Counted from the first letter of the stretch, positions 1 to 7,243 are shown. The stretch: DNA of 12,732 nt from Ascidiaceihabitans sp. (GCA_023301665.1 JALZUL010000287.1:1-12732), one strand, 5' to 3'. Numbers and translations: made by a program. The notes: generated from the sequence alone by a model not told the origin.

Positions 1-411
1 AGCAAGGATATCCTTGCTTTACAATCGGGTGAGAAATTCGAGGTTCCTTTTGATACGTTGGTCATTTTTTCCACCAACTTCCACCCCAATGAGATCTTTG
101 ACCAAGCGGCGCTACGTCGTATCTTCTTTAAGATCAAAATTGAGGGTCCAAATCAGGCCAACTTTCTCAAGATTTTTTCCTTGGTTGCTAAAAAGAAAAA
201 GATTCCGCTGAACGAGGCTGCTTTGATCCACTTGCTCAAAGTAAAATACCCCACAATCGACAATACATACGCAAACTATCAGCCTATCTTCCTGATCGAC
301 CAGATGATCGCAATCTGCGAATTTGAAGGTATCCCCTACCAGATGTCTCCTGAACTCATCGATCGGGCGTGGGCAAACATGTTTGTAAAAGACGAAATGA
401 TTGTAAAATGA
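1..411 (+). CDS. AAA family ATPase, C-terminal part (5' end outside window)
   Basis: The reading frame is open from base 1 and ends at TGA 409-411, giving the last 136 codons of a protein whose Walker A and B motifs lie outside the window. Fragment residues 20-28 (LVIFSTNFH) look like an AAA sensor-1 strand with its conserved polar STN. The ALRRI at residues 37-41 is where such ATPases carry an arginine finger. The rest is helical and ends in a lid-like region (QPIFLIDQMIAICEFEGIPY). From memory, about 430-residue ATPases of this kind with an N-terminal helical domain are common in Proteobacteria, often as isolated genes or near Tad/Flp pilus genes; no such partner is visible here. The substrate is unknown. 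The stop overlaps the start of the next gene (ATGA), so the two are probably co-transcribed and translationally coupled. Confidence 0.75.
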   Translation, partial: SKDILALQSGEKFEVPFDTLVIFSTNFHPNEIFDQAALRRIFFKIKIEGPNQANFLKIFSLVAKKKKIPLNEAALIHLLKVKYPTIDNTYANYQPIFLIDQMIAICEFEGIPYQMSPELIDRAWANMFVKDEMIVK

Positions 412-1196
412 TTGGCGTCGCAGGGTGCGGACGCATGGGGAAGCCGATGTTGGCAGCCCTGCGCAGCATGGGACTGCGCGCAAAAGGGTTTGATGTTGTT
501 GCCAAAGACTCCGATTGGATCACCACAGACGAGGCGCGCTTTGGCGCAGACCTGCGAACACTGATCACAGTCGTTCGTGATATAGACCAAACCGAAGACG
601 TTCTGTTCGGCGCTCAGAACTTTATCAATGCTGCGCCCAAATTAGATCGGATCATTATCAGTTCCACCCTATCCCCTCGTTATGTTCGTGCGTTACGTCA
701 GCGCGTACCTGAACACATCGTCCTGATTGATGCTCCGATGTCAGGGGCGCAAATAGCGGCGGAACGAGCCGAGCTGAGCTTTATGCTTGGCGGCGAGCCA
801 AGCCACCTTGATGAAGCGCAGATGATATTTGCCTCTATGGGAAAACACTTTCACCGAATGGGCGCTTTTGGTTCTGGGATGCAAGCAAAGGTGCTCAATA
901 ACATGCTGGCTGCATCACACACAGCCATGACGCGGATGGTGTTGGATTGGGCCGATGAAGCTGGGCTAGACGAAACAGCCTTGCTTGATCTTATTCATAC
1001 CTCTTCCGGCCAGAACTGGCTCGCATCAGGGTTCGACGACATCGAGTTTGCTCGTGATGGGCATGATGAAAGCAATACCATTGGTATCTTGGTCAAAGAT
1101 GTCGCCTCGGCTATCGACGCTGCGCCTGATGGCGCGGATCTAACCCCTGCGCGTGTGATCCAAGGGATGATCAGAGACCTAAAACCCCGTTCTTGA
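408..1196 (+). CDS. NAD(P)-dependent 3-hydroxyisobutyrate dehydrogenase-like oxidoreductase
   Basis: This belongs to the beta-hydroxyacid dehydrogenase family, cytosolic enzymes that oxidise short 3-hydroxyacids or reduce the matching semialdehydes. The Rossmann motif is at the very N-terminus (MIGVAGCGRMGKPM, with G6, G8 and G11). The substrate-binding signature is DAPMSGAQ at about residues 108-115. The catalytic-lysine region is GSGMQAKVLNNM, with K161 and N165. A KD pair follows in GILVKDV near the C-terminus. The start is ATG 408 because the Rossmann strand begins there and it overlaps the upstream stop by 4 nt; an in-frame GTG at 369 would add 13 unconserved residues. At 262 residues it is shorter than the usual 285-300, mainly at the C-terminal helical end, but both catalytic residues are present. 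The exact substrate cannot be read from sequence. Confidence 0.85.
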   Translation: MIGVAGCGRMGKPMLAALRSMGLRAKGFDVVAKDSDWITTDEARFGADLRTLITVVRDIDQTEDVLFGAQNFINAAPKLDRIIISSTLSPRYVRALRQRVPEHIVLIDAPMSGAQIAAERAELSFMLGGEPSHLDEAQMIFASMGKHFHRMGAFGSGMQAKVLNNMLAASHTAMTRMVLDWADEAGLDETALLDLIHTSSGQNWLASGFDDIEFARDGHDESNTIGILVKDVASAIDAAPDGADLTPARVIQGMIRDLKPRS

Positions 1197-1233
1197 TCCC
1201 TTTGTATCGCGACGCCAGACGGCGCCTCATTGA

Positions 1234-2019
1234 TCAAAGAACACCCAGTTTTTCCAGCTCCGGTTGGTGCTTACGACTAATCGGAACCGTCTTTCCACTA
1301 GACATTCGTAGGCTTGGACGCCCATTTAACCGCTCTACACTCTCGATTTCATCAAGAACGACCCAATGCGAACGATGTGTACAACAGCCTTCCAATTCCG
1401 AAACTTCATCAACAGCATCACTAAACCGCATCCGCAGTTCAAAAGTTCCAGTGCTTGTTATGAGCTGGACCTTATGATCCTCAACAGCAAGGTGAAGAAT
1501 TCTCCCATCAAAATCGCTGGATAGTCTTTTTAAGATCCGCGGGGGCGTGGTTGGTATATCTAAGGGGTGTGTGGAGCTTTTCAGCATGAAGGGGATCGCA
1601 TGCACCATAAAGCCGACAGCCGCAGAAATTACCAAAACAATTTGCCCCATCCATGTTATAGGCAACGGATCGGTTGCGAACCCTTCAAAGCTCTTAAATG
1701 TCCACATCCAGAGAAAAGGGGTAAAAAAAACAGTCATAAGGACGATAGTGACAGCTTCTCGAAGCAGAATTGATTTATCAAAAAGCGACCGATTAACGAG
1801 CCACTTGAGCGTTAAGGCCAAAAGAACACTGCTAACAAGAACAACAAACCAATAAAAAAACCGGCCCCCAAACCCGCCAGCCTGGAAGGTACCAAAAGGT
1901 CCTGATATTGCGAGCAAAATGGCAACCATCATCGCCATCGCAATTCTCGTCAAGAGATTCACAAGCTGCGCATCTGACGAACATCGTCGCACAGTGTTCT
2001 TTATGATCGTTGTGGTCAA
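1234..2019 (-). CDS. Membrane-anchored LytTR-domain DNA-binding regulator
   Basis: The N-terminal half has about four hydrophobic segments (residues about 27-40, 53-73, 87-105 and 121-145). After a linker comes a LytTR-type DNA-binding domain (about 160-258), recognisable from the strand pattern ILHLAVEDHKVQLITSTG, a central acidic helix, THRSHWVV and the terminal KTVPISRKH. LytTR proteins bind paired imperfect direct repeats. This one has no receiver domain, so it is a one-component regulator presumably responding to a membrane or chemical signal. The frame opens at TTG 2019 with only weak Shine-Dalgarno-like sequence upstream. GTG 1992 or a later codon could be the true start, as the first 25 residues carry no recognisable domain. 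It converges on the oxidoreductase gene with a 37-bp gap. Upstream are a CtrA-type box and an AT-rich palindrome, listed separately. Confidence 0.85.
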   Translation of the reverse strand: MTTTIIKNTVRRCSSDAQLVNLLTRIAMAMMVAILLAISGPFGTFQAGGFGGRFFYWFVVLVSSVLLALTLKWLVNRSLFDKSILLREAVTIVLMTVFFTPFLWMWTFKSFEGFATDPLPITWMGQIVLVISAAVGFMVHAIPFMLKSSTHPLDIPTTPPRILKRLSSDFDGRILHLAVEDHKVQLITSTGTFELRMRFSDAVDEVSELEGCCTHRSHWVVLDEIESVERLNGRPSLRMSSGKTVPISRKHQPELEKLGVL

Positions 2020-2034
2020 AAAATCGAATCTATC

Positions 2035-2050
2035 TTAATTTATAAATTAA
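2035..2050. promoter_or_regulatory. Perfect 16-bp AT-rich palindrome upstream of LytTR gene
   Basis: TTAATTTATAAATTAA is self-complementary over all 16 bases. It lies 16-31 bp upstream of the LytTR start and shares its last four bases with the CtrA-type box. It could be an operator or simply an AT-rich promoter core; its position in the promoter region is the only support for function. Confidence 0.4.
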
Positions 2051-2062
2051 CGAAGATTTAAC
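2047..2062. promoter_or_regulatory. Candidate CtrA binding site (TTAA-N7-TTAAC)
   Basis: TTAACGAAGATTTAAC matches the full alphaproteobacterial CtrA consensus TTAA-N7-TTAA, including the trailing C of the Caulobacter form. It is 28 bp upstream of the annotated LytTR TTG, where an activator could overlap a -35 element. The spacing would put transcription start close to the TTG, so the LytTR start may lie downstream. The match is seen directly; binding is inferred. Confidence 0.5.
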
Positions 2063-2111
2063 CTGCACGGGAAATTGCCACAACCCAAAGTAACCAATTC
2101 TTTAAGCACAA

Positions 2112-2150
2112 AAAATGCCTTCGTCAAAACCTGCATGACGGAGGCATTTT
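2112..2150 (-). terminator. Intrinsic terminator downstream of folD, possibly bidirectional
   Basis: A 14-bp stem (2112-2125 with 2137-2150; one mismatched position that reads as a wobble or A-C pair depending on strand) closes an 11-nt loop. Read leftward after folD, the stem runs into six T residues (2115-2110), as expected of a Rho-independent terminator. It separates the one-carbon cluster from the LytTR gene. Confidence 0.75.
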
Positions 2151-2182
2151 GTCCACTTTTTTAAGCGATTGGTCTACAATAT

Positions 2183-3076
2183 TTAAGCGGTCAAACCTTC
2201 CGGTTCTGGAAGACCATTAGCGCGGCTACAAGCGGTCACCGTATTGGCAAGTAAACAGGCAATCGTCATAGGGCCCACGCCACCCGGTACAGGTGTAATC
2301 GCGCCAGCCACTTTGGCACAACTCTCATAGTCCACATCACCAACCAGTCGGTTACCACCTTCAGGCTTCTCGATCCGGTTGATCCCCACATCGATGACAG
2401 TGGCTCCATCTTTGATCCAGTCACCCGGGATCATTTCCGGACGACCAACGGCAGCAACCACAATGTCCGCGCCTCGCACAACTGCCGGCAGATCTTTCGT
2501 ACGTGAATGCGCGATTGTGACTGTGCAGCTGTCGTTCAACAACAATTGCGCCATAGGCTTACCAACGATGTTGGAACGTCCGACGACAACTGCGTTCATT
2601 CCCGAAATGCTGCCATGATGATCACGAAGCATCATCAAACAACCAAGCGGTGTACAAGGCACCATCGATTTTTGTCCAGTTCCAAGCAACCCAACATTTG
2701 AGATATGGAACCCGTCCACGTCTTTGGTAGGCGCGATGGAATTGATCACCAAATCTTCGTCCAAATGTTTAGGCAAAGGAAGTTGCACCAAGATCCCGTG
2801 GATTTCTGGGTCATTGTTGAGCTGATCAATAACCGCGAGTAAGTCCGCTTCGGACGTATTCACATCCAACTTATGTTCAACGCTTTTCATCCCAACCTCG
2901 AGCGTCATTTTGCCTTTTGAGCGCACATAAACCTGGCTGGCAGGGTCCTCACCGACCAAGACCACAGCCAACCCAGGAGTAATCCCATGATCCGCCTTTA
3001 GTCTTGTCACATGTTGGGCCACTTGCGCCCGAACACGTGCAGCAAATTCTTTACCGTCGATGATTTTTGCAGTCAT
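2183..3076 (-). CDS. folD: Bifunctional methylene-THF dehydrogenase / methenyl-THF cyclohydrolase FolD
   Basis: FolD interconverts 5,10-methylene-THF, 5,10-methenyl-THF and 10-formyl-THF using NADP, in the cytosol. All the family signatures are present: YVRSK with Y50 and the catalytic K54, QLPLPKHLD at about 98-106, PTKDVDGFH at 116-124 with D121, PCTPLG at 140-145, the nucleotide-binding VVGRSNIVGKP at 164-174, and the C-terminal PGGVGPMT at 264-271. The length of 297 residues is normal. ATG 3076 is preceded by AGGGA at good spacing. The exported-protein gene ends 13 bp upstream and fhs lies beyond it, so fhs, the small gene and folD form one leftward cluster. With Fhs it completes the route between formate and methylene-THF. 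It ends at the hairpin terminator 2112-2150. Confidence 0.97.
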   Translation of the reverse strand: MTAKIIDGKEFAARVRAQVAQHVTRLKADHGITPGLAVVLVGEDPASQVYVRSKGKMTLEVGMKSVEHKLDVNTSEADLLAVIDQLNNDPEIHGILVQLPLPKHLDEDLVINSIAPTKDVDGFHISNVGLLGTGQKSMVPCTPLGCLMMLRDHHGSISGMNAVVVGRSNIVGKPMAQLLLNDSCTVTIAHSRTKDLPAVVRGADIVVAAVGRPEMIPGDWIKDGATVIDVGINRIEKPEGGNRLVGDVDYESCAKVAGAITPVPGGVGPMTIACLLANTVTACSRANGLPEPEGLTA

Positions 3077-3089
3077 ATTCTAGTCCCTG

Positions 3090-3560
3090 TTATCTGTTAA
3101 AGCTCACACGATGGGTCCAAGTCTCCCCATCTGTGATCATTAGTTCGTCAAACTGCATCAGTTGCAGCAGGTCATAAAAGGTCGCCACATATTGTAGTTC
3201 TTCCTGTTTGAAGAACCCATTTTGACGCACGTTTACTGTCAATTGAGCCATGATTGCCCGGGCACGATAGATAGTAGAAAAGATATCATCATCCAATGCC
3301 GTCATAATCAATGTCGTCGCTTTATCACCCTTAGCAAAGAAGACAAAACGCGGACTTTCCGGAGACTTAAGCTGAGCCTGCGTGATGCGATTGATAAAAT
3401 CGACACGTACAGCTTTACTGCTTGGCCCCCCATTGCGGATTACGCGCTCAAAGCTCTCTTCCGACGACACCTCGGGGTAGTAATACCCAACTCGACTATC
3501 TTCTGCGAACGCCAATGTTGTCGTCCACAAAAGGGCGGCAAATGCAGCAATAAGTTTCAT
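3090..3560 (-). CDS. Small exported protein of unknown function between fhs and folD
   Basis: The protein has 156 residues and a clear N-terminal signal peptide (MKLIAAFAALLWTTTLAFA), probably cleaved after A19, so it should be periplasmic. The mature part starts with a YYYPEV stretch (26-31), then a mixed alpha/beta region with VFFAKGDK (74-80), the acidic ALDDDIFSTIYRARAI (88-103) and a C-terminal GETWTHRV. ATG 3560 is chosen because GAGGAG sits just upstream and the signal peptide starts there; an upstream in-frame extension of 43 residues has no signal character. I recall rhodobacterial homologues carrying the label 'molybdopterin-guanine dinucleotide biosynthesis protein A', but no MobA nucleotide-binding motif is visible and an exported MobA makes no sense. 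Treat it as unknown function. It is 97 bp downstream of fhs and 13 bp upstream of folD. Confidence 0.85.
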   Translation of the reverse strand: MKLIAAFAALLWTTTLAFAEDSRVGYYYPEVSSEESFERVIRNGGPSSKAVRVDFINRITQAQLKSPESPRFVFFAKGDKATTLIMTALDDDIFSTIYRARAIMAQLTVNVRQNGFFKQEELQYVATFYDLLQLMQFDELMITDGETWTHRVSFNR

Positions 3561-3596
3561 AACCCGTCTCTCCTCTTTGATGTATGCAACAACTGT

Positions 3597-3632
3597 TGGC
3601 GGGATTTCGCGCAAAGGACAAGCATTCCGCCA
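3597..3632 (-). other. Stem-loop in the fhs / exported-protein gap
   Basis: TGGCGGAAT and ATCCCGCCA (leftward reading) pair with one A-C mismatch around an 18-nt loop, inside the 97-bp gap after fhs. No T-run follows, so it is not a standard terminator. It might act in mRNA processing or partial termination. Confidence 0.3.
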
Positions 3633-3657
3633 GTCCCTTGCGTTTTTGTGATCAAAT

Positions 3658-5334
3658 TTAGAACAAGCCTTCGACTTCGCCCTTATCATTCAACATAATG
3701 TTCTCCGCTGACGGCACACGAGGCAAACCAGGCATCGTCATGATCTCACCGCACACAGCAACGACAAAGCCTGCTCCTGCACTTAATCGAACTTCACGTA
3801 CAGGCACAGAGTGACCAGTCGGTGCACCACGCAGGCTTGGGTCTGTTGAAAAGCTGTACTGCGTTTTGGCCATGCAAACCGGCAAGTCACCGTATCCTTG
3901 TTCTTCCCACTGTTTCAGCTGATCGCGGATCTTTTGATCCATCAACGCTTCGTCGGCACGATAGATGCGCTTGCAAATCGTCTGGATCTTATCGAACAAG
4001 GACATCTCATCAGGATAAATCGGCGCAAAGTTGGCTGTATCCGCATCTGCGATTTGAGCGACCCGCGTGGCTAGATCGGCTGATCCTTCGGATCCCAGCT
4101 CCCAGTGACGCGACAAAATCGCTTCTGCGCCTTGCTCTGCCACGAAATCTTTGATCGCTTGAACTTCGGCGTCTGTGTCCGTCACAAAGTGGTTGATCGC
4201 TACGACAACTGGCACACCAAAGGATTTCAGGTTCTCAATATGACGGCCTAGGTTTGGACAACCCGCTTGAACCGCCTCAACGTTTTCTGGCCCCAGATCA
4301 GCCTTGGCAACGCCGCCATTCATTTTCATCGCACGTACCGTAGCAACACAGACGACAACAGAAGGCGATAATCCAGCCTTACGGCATTTGATGTTCATGA
4401 ATTTTTCAGCGCCTAAGTCAGCACCAAATCCGGCCTCGGTCACAACGTAATCAGCCAATTTCAAAGCTGTCGTTGTTGCGATCACAGAGTTACAACCGTG
4501 TGCAATATTCGCGAACGGTCCACCGTGTACAAAGGCTGGGTTGTTCTCAAGCGTTTGCACAAGATTTGGCTGCATCGCATCTTTTAGCAATACTGTCATC
4601 GCCCCATCGGCTTTGATGTCACGCGCATATACCGGCGTACGGTCACGACGATATGCGACAATCATGTCACCAAGCCGCTTTTGTAAATCTTGCAAGTCTT
4701 TCGCCAAGCACAAAATCGCCATGACTTCGGACGCCACAGTGATGTCAAACCCAGCTTCACGTGGGAAGCCGTTGGACACGCCACCCAAGGAAGCTGTGAT
4801 TTGACGCAATGCGCGGTCGTTCATGTCGACAACGCGGCGCCACACAACGCGGCGTGTATCGATCTCAAGCGCGTTGCCCCAATAAATGTGATTGTCGATC
4901 ATCGCCGAGAGCAAAGAGTGAGCCGAGGTAATCGCATGAAAGTCACCAGTAAAGTGCAGGTTCATTTCTTCCATCGGAATGATTTGTGCGTAGCCGCCGC
5001 CAGCGGCACCACCCTTCATACCAAAGTTTGGACCAAGGGATGCTTCGCGAATACAAACTGCAGCATTCTTGCCAATGCGGTTCAAGCCATCGCCCAAACC
5101 AACGGTTGTTGTTGTCTTGCCTTCACCCGCAGGTGTTGGGTTGATTGCAGTCACCAAGATCAGCTTACCGTCTTCGCGATCCTGAACAGAATTAATGAAA
5201 TCTTGGCTGACTTTTGCTTTGTCATGGCCATAAGGCAGCAAATCATCGCTACCAATTCCAAGCTTCGCCCCGATCTCTTGAATGGGCTTCTTATTCGCTT
5301 CACGGGCAATTTGGATGTCAGTTTTATAGGCCAT
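3658..5334 (-). CDS. fhs: Formate--tetrahydrofolate ligase Fhs
   Basis: Fhs makes 10-formyl-THF from formate, THF and ATP, or runs in reverse to release formate while making ATP. It has 558 residues, the normal length. Visible signatures are the P-loop-like ATP site PTPAGEGKTTTT (66-77), the family signature EASLGPNFGMKGGAAGGG (about 98-114) and the following TGDFHAIT. The C-terminus matches the usual end of the family (IMLNDKGEVEGLF). ATG 5334 has GAGGG about 9 nt upstream. Nothing is truncated. The neighbouring folD supplies the methylene/methenyl steps; in marine Alphaproteobacteria the pair commonly serves oxidation of C1 units from methylated compounds such as betaine or DMSP, which is an inference here because no such catabolic gene is in the window. 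The 161-bp leader is described separately. Confidence 0.97.
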   Translation of the reverse strand: MAYKTDIQIAREANKKPIQEIGAKLGIGSDDLLPYGHDKAKVSQDFINSVQDREDGKLILVTAINPTPAGEGKTTTTVGLGDGLNRIGKNAAVCIREASLGPNFGMKGGAAGGGYAQIIPMEEMNLHFTGDFHAITSAHSLLSAMIDNHIYWGNALEIDTRRVVWRRVVDMNDRALRQITASLGGVSNGFPREAGFDITVASEVMAILCLAKDLQDLQKRLGDMIVAYRRDRTPVYARDIKADGAMTVLLKDAMQPNLVQTLENNPAFVHGGPFANIAHGCNSVIATTTALKLADYVVTEAGFGADLGAEKFMNIKCRKAGLSPSVVVCVATVRAMKMNGGVAKADLGPENVEAVQAGCPNLGRHIENLKSFGVPVVVAINHFVTDTDAEVQAIKDFVAEQGAEAILSRHWELGSEGSADLATRVAQIADADTANFAPIYPDEMSLFDKIQTICKRIYRADEALMDQKIRDQLKQWEEQGYGDLPVCMAKTQYSFSTDPSLRGAPTGHSVPVREVRLSAGAGFVVAVCGEIMTMPGLPRVPSAENIMLNDKGEVEGLF

Positions 5335-5495
5335 TAGAATCCCTCAAATCGGTGTTACAGGCAACAGTGCTTAATTCCGCATATACCTCTATGGCCCCTG
5401 CAGCAGGTTACATTTCCGACATTCCTGATAGGAGTTGCGCCTTCCGACCCTTTGATTGTTTCTTTTAGGAACGCTTAGCCGCCAACGTGATGCAA
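5335..5495 (-). promoter_or_regulatory. fhs upstream region with repeated short motifs
   Basis: This 161-bp gene-free stretch lies between the PIN gene end and the fhs start. Read leftward it holds a direct repeat GTCGGAA (5448-5442 and 5420-5414, 28 bp apart), two TGTAAC copies (5412-5407 and 5359-5354, 53 bp apart) and an 11-bp palindrome CCTGCTGCAGG (5407-5397). It very likely contains the fhs promoter, but I cannot place -35/-10 hexamers with confidence. No T-run terminator for the PIN gene is seen. Confidence 0.4.
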
Positions 5496-6035
5496 CTATG
5501 CCAGCGCTTTCCCCAATCTTGGCAGACGCGCCTTCTTGAGCAAACTGCGCATTTGCCAATCCTCACCGGATAGTTCACGCGCTGTTTGCAGCACCTTTTG
5601 TGCGACCGAGGTCACCAGATCAGGCGAAGCCTGCCACGTTTGAAACAAGTAATTGTCAGGGTCGATGCGACTGAGCCCTTCTTCAGCTAGAATATTACGT
5701 GGAAAATCTTTCGCGTTCACTGTCATTATCGCATCGGACGAGCCTGCGATCGCAGCAGCTAAAACGTGGATGTCGTTGTCATCTGGCAACCACAACCGCG
5801 CTTGAAGGGCCGGAGTTGGCAAAACCTCTGCACGCGGCCAAGTGGCGCGCAGCATCGCGATTTCACCACGTGCAAACACTTCGGCCTCTGGCCCGATCTT
5901 GAGTGTCGCGCGGGCCCATTCCTCGAGCACGCGTGGTGACCATTGCGGTTCAAAGACACCCGCCTGCGCCACCCCCAACAACATCTCTCGTGTCACTGTT
6001 GGGAAGAGCACGCAGGCGTCTAGGAAAATCCTCAT
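5496..6035 (-). CDS. PIN-domain protein (PIN_3-like, putative RNase)
   Basis: This 179-residue protein has the acidic pattern of PIN nucleases: D6 in MRIFLDACVL, the E38/E39 pair in VLEEWAR, D85/D86/D88 in LPDDNDIHVLAAA, and D101 with N107 and D110 in SDAIMTVNAKDFP. The order and spacing match the PIN_3 type often described as a toxin component of a toxin-antitoxin pair. No antitoxin-like small gene is next to it. The C-terminal 60 residues form a helical, basic extension. ATG 6035 overlaps the TGA of the upstream methyltransferase by 4 nt (ATGA), implying translational coupling; the frame extends 43 codons further upstream but that part lies inside the methyltransferase gene and is not PIN-like. 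The Mg-dependent RNase function is inferred from the family. Confidence 0.85.
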   Translation of the reverse strand: MRIFLDACVLFPTVTREMLLGVAQAGVFEPQWSPRVLEEWARATLKIGPEAEVFARGEIAMLRATWPRAEVLPTPALQARLWLPDDNDIHVLAAAIAGSSDAIMTVNAKDFPRNILAEEGLSRIDPDNYLFQTWQASPDLVTSVAQKVLQTARELSGEDWQMRSLLKKARLPRLGKALA

Positions 6036-7243
6036 AGGCGGTAAAACAGCGCCTTGAGGTAACCACTTTCGGCCAATTGCGGCAACATCGGGTGATCTGC
6101 CCCCGCATAACCAGTGTGGATAATAGAAGCGCGGCGGCCACCACGGCCGATACCGCGCACGCAAGCCGCACGGAACTGGCTAAGGTCAGCGGCATGAGAG
6201 CACGAGCAAAGCCCCAAAATACCGTCTTCGGCCACAAGTGGAGCCGCTAAGCGCGCAACACGCTCATAAGCACGCAAGCCAGCCTCAACTGTTTGACGTG
6301 ATGGCGCAAACGCTGGTGGATCGCAAATCACCACATCGAATTTGGCACCTTCAGCACGCAATGACGTCAGAACGTCAAAGGCATCGCCCTTGCGTGTGCT
6401 GAACTTATCGCCAAATCCGGCAGCTGCCGCGCCTTGGCTTGCAAGCTCCAACGCTGGGGCCGAGCCATCAACAGCCAAAGCAGAGGCCGCCCCGCCAGCC
6501 AAGGCTGCCAAACCAAAACCGCCCACGTGGCTAAATACATCTAGTACCCGTGCGCCTGATGAGAGTTTCGCAGCAAAAGCATGATTTGGTCGTTGGTCGA
6601 AAAACAGACCCGTTTTCTGACCCCCAATAAGATCAGCCATATATGTCGCACCGTTCATAGATACGGGGATAGGCCCTTCGGGCGCGGTACCAATGACAAC
6701 GCCAGGCGCGTCGTCTAGCCCTTCAAGCGCGCGTGTACGGCCGGATGCATTTTTCAGGATATTGCTAATCCCAGTAACTTCGGCAACGGCGTTGGATAGC
6801 ATATCTAAATGCACATCAGCCCAAGCTGCATTCGGCTGGATCACGCAAGTATCGCCGAAGCGGTCGATGATCACACCAGGAAGGCCGTCGGCCTCGGCAT
6901 GAATCAGACGGTAAAATGGAGCATCAAACATTTGTTCGCGCAGCTTCAACGCTCGAACGATTTTCCCAACGAACCACGCATGATCCAATTGCGCCTCGGG
7001 GTCTGTATCGAGAACACGAGCTATAATTTTGGATTTTGGATTGACTGAAACCAACCCGAGCGGTTGGCGCAGCTCGTCTTGCAAAATAGCCAAAGTTCCA
7101 GGAGCCAATGCTTTGGTGCGACGGTCCGTGACCATCTCATTTGCATAGACCCATGGGAAACCATGGCGGATGGCACGAGCATTTGCTTTGGGCATAAGCC
7201 GTACGATGGGGCGGGTGATATCATCAATAAGGGGCGCTGTCAT
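6032..7243 (-). CDS. RlmI-like class I rRNA (cytosine-C5) methyltransferase
   Basis: This 403-residue SAM-dependent methyltransferase is of the RlmI/RlmK type; E. coli RlmI makes m5C1962 in 23S rRNA. An N-terminal PUA-like domain (about 11-95, with GFPWVYANEM at 28-37) precedes a central EEHEH-type region and a Rossmann methyltransferase domain. Motifs are QKTGLFFDQR (209-218), the SAM-binding VLDVFSHVGGFGL (233-245), CDPPAF (307-312, motif IV) and CSCSH (346-350), whose cysteine is the expected catalytic nucleophile. The last residues LKALFYRL are typical of the family. ATG 7243 has a GAGGGGG Shine-Dalgarno, but both lie in a strong hairpin, listed separately. The gene is 38 bp downstream of the lipoprotein and overlaps the PIN gene by 4 nt. 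The precise target nucleotide is not provable from sequence. Confidence 0.9.
   Translation of the reverse strand: MTAPLIDDITRPIVRLMPKANARAIRHGFPWVYANEMVTDRRTKALAPGTLAILQDELRQPLGLVSVNPKSKIIARVLDTDPEAQLDHAWFVGKIVRALKLREQMFDAPFYRLIHAEADGLPGVIIDRFGDTCVIQPNAAWADVHLDMLSNAVAEVTGISNILKNASGRTRALEGLDDAPGVVIGTAPEGPIPVSMNGATYMADLIGGQKTGLFFDQRPNHAFAAKLSSGARVLDVFSHVGGFGLAALAGGAASALAVDGSAPALELASQGAAAAGFGDKFSTRKGDAFDVLTSLRAEGAKFDVVICDPPAFAPSRQTVEAGLRAYERVARLAAPLVAEDGILGLCSCSHAADLSQFRAACVRGIGRGGRRASIIHTGYAGADHPMLPQLAESGYLKALFYRL

Noticed and set aside
1197..1233. Terminator between the convergent dehydrogenase and LytTR genes.
   Set aside because: Only a 4-bp CGCC/GGCG stem with a mismatch beyond it and no T-run on either strand.
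3222..3698. 158-codon open frame on the + strand.
   Set aside because: Antisense to the exported-protein gene and the end of fhs, with no ribosome site or protein-like character.
4690..5337. 215-codon open frame on the + strand.
   Set aside because: Fully antisense to the clear fhs gene; the translation is cysteine- and histidine-rich with no domain, as expected of a shadow frame.
5400..5450. Glycine riboswitch upstream of fhs (leftward strand shows AAGGCGCAACTCC followed by ATCAGGAAT).
   Set aside because: Only a loose resemblance to the 3' half of the aptamer; the GGAGAG-type 5' half and the AAAAGGAC segment are missing.
5496..6035. Toxin-antitoxin module.
   Set aside because: No small antitoxin-like frame flanks the PIN gene; its partner by overlap is an rRNA methyltransferase.
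6036..6164. 43-codon N-terminal extension of the PIN protein.
   Set aside because: It lies inside the rlmI-like gene in another frame, is rich in W, R and P, and the PIN core begins exactly at the ATG that overlaps the upstream stop.
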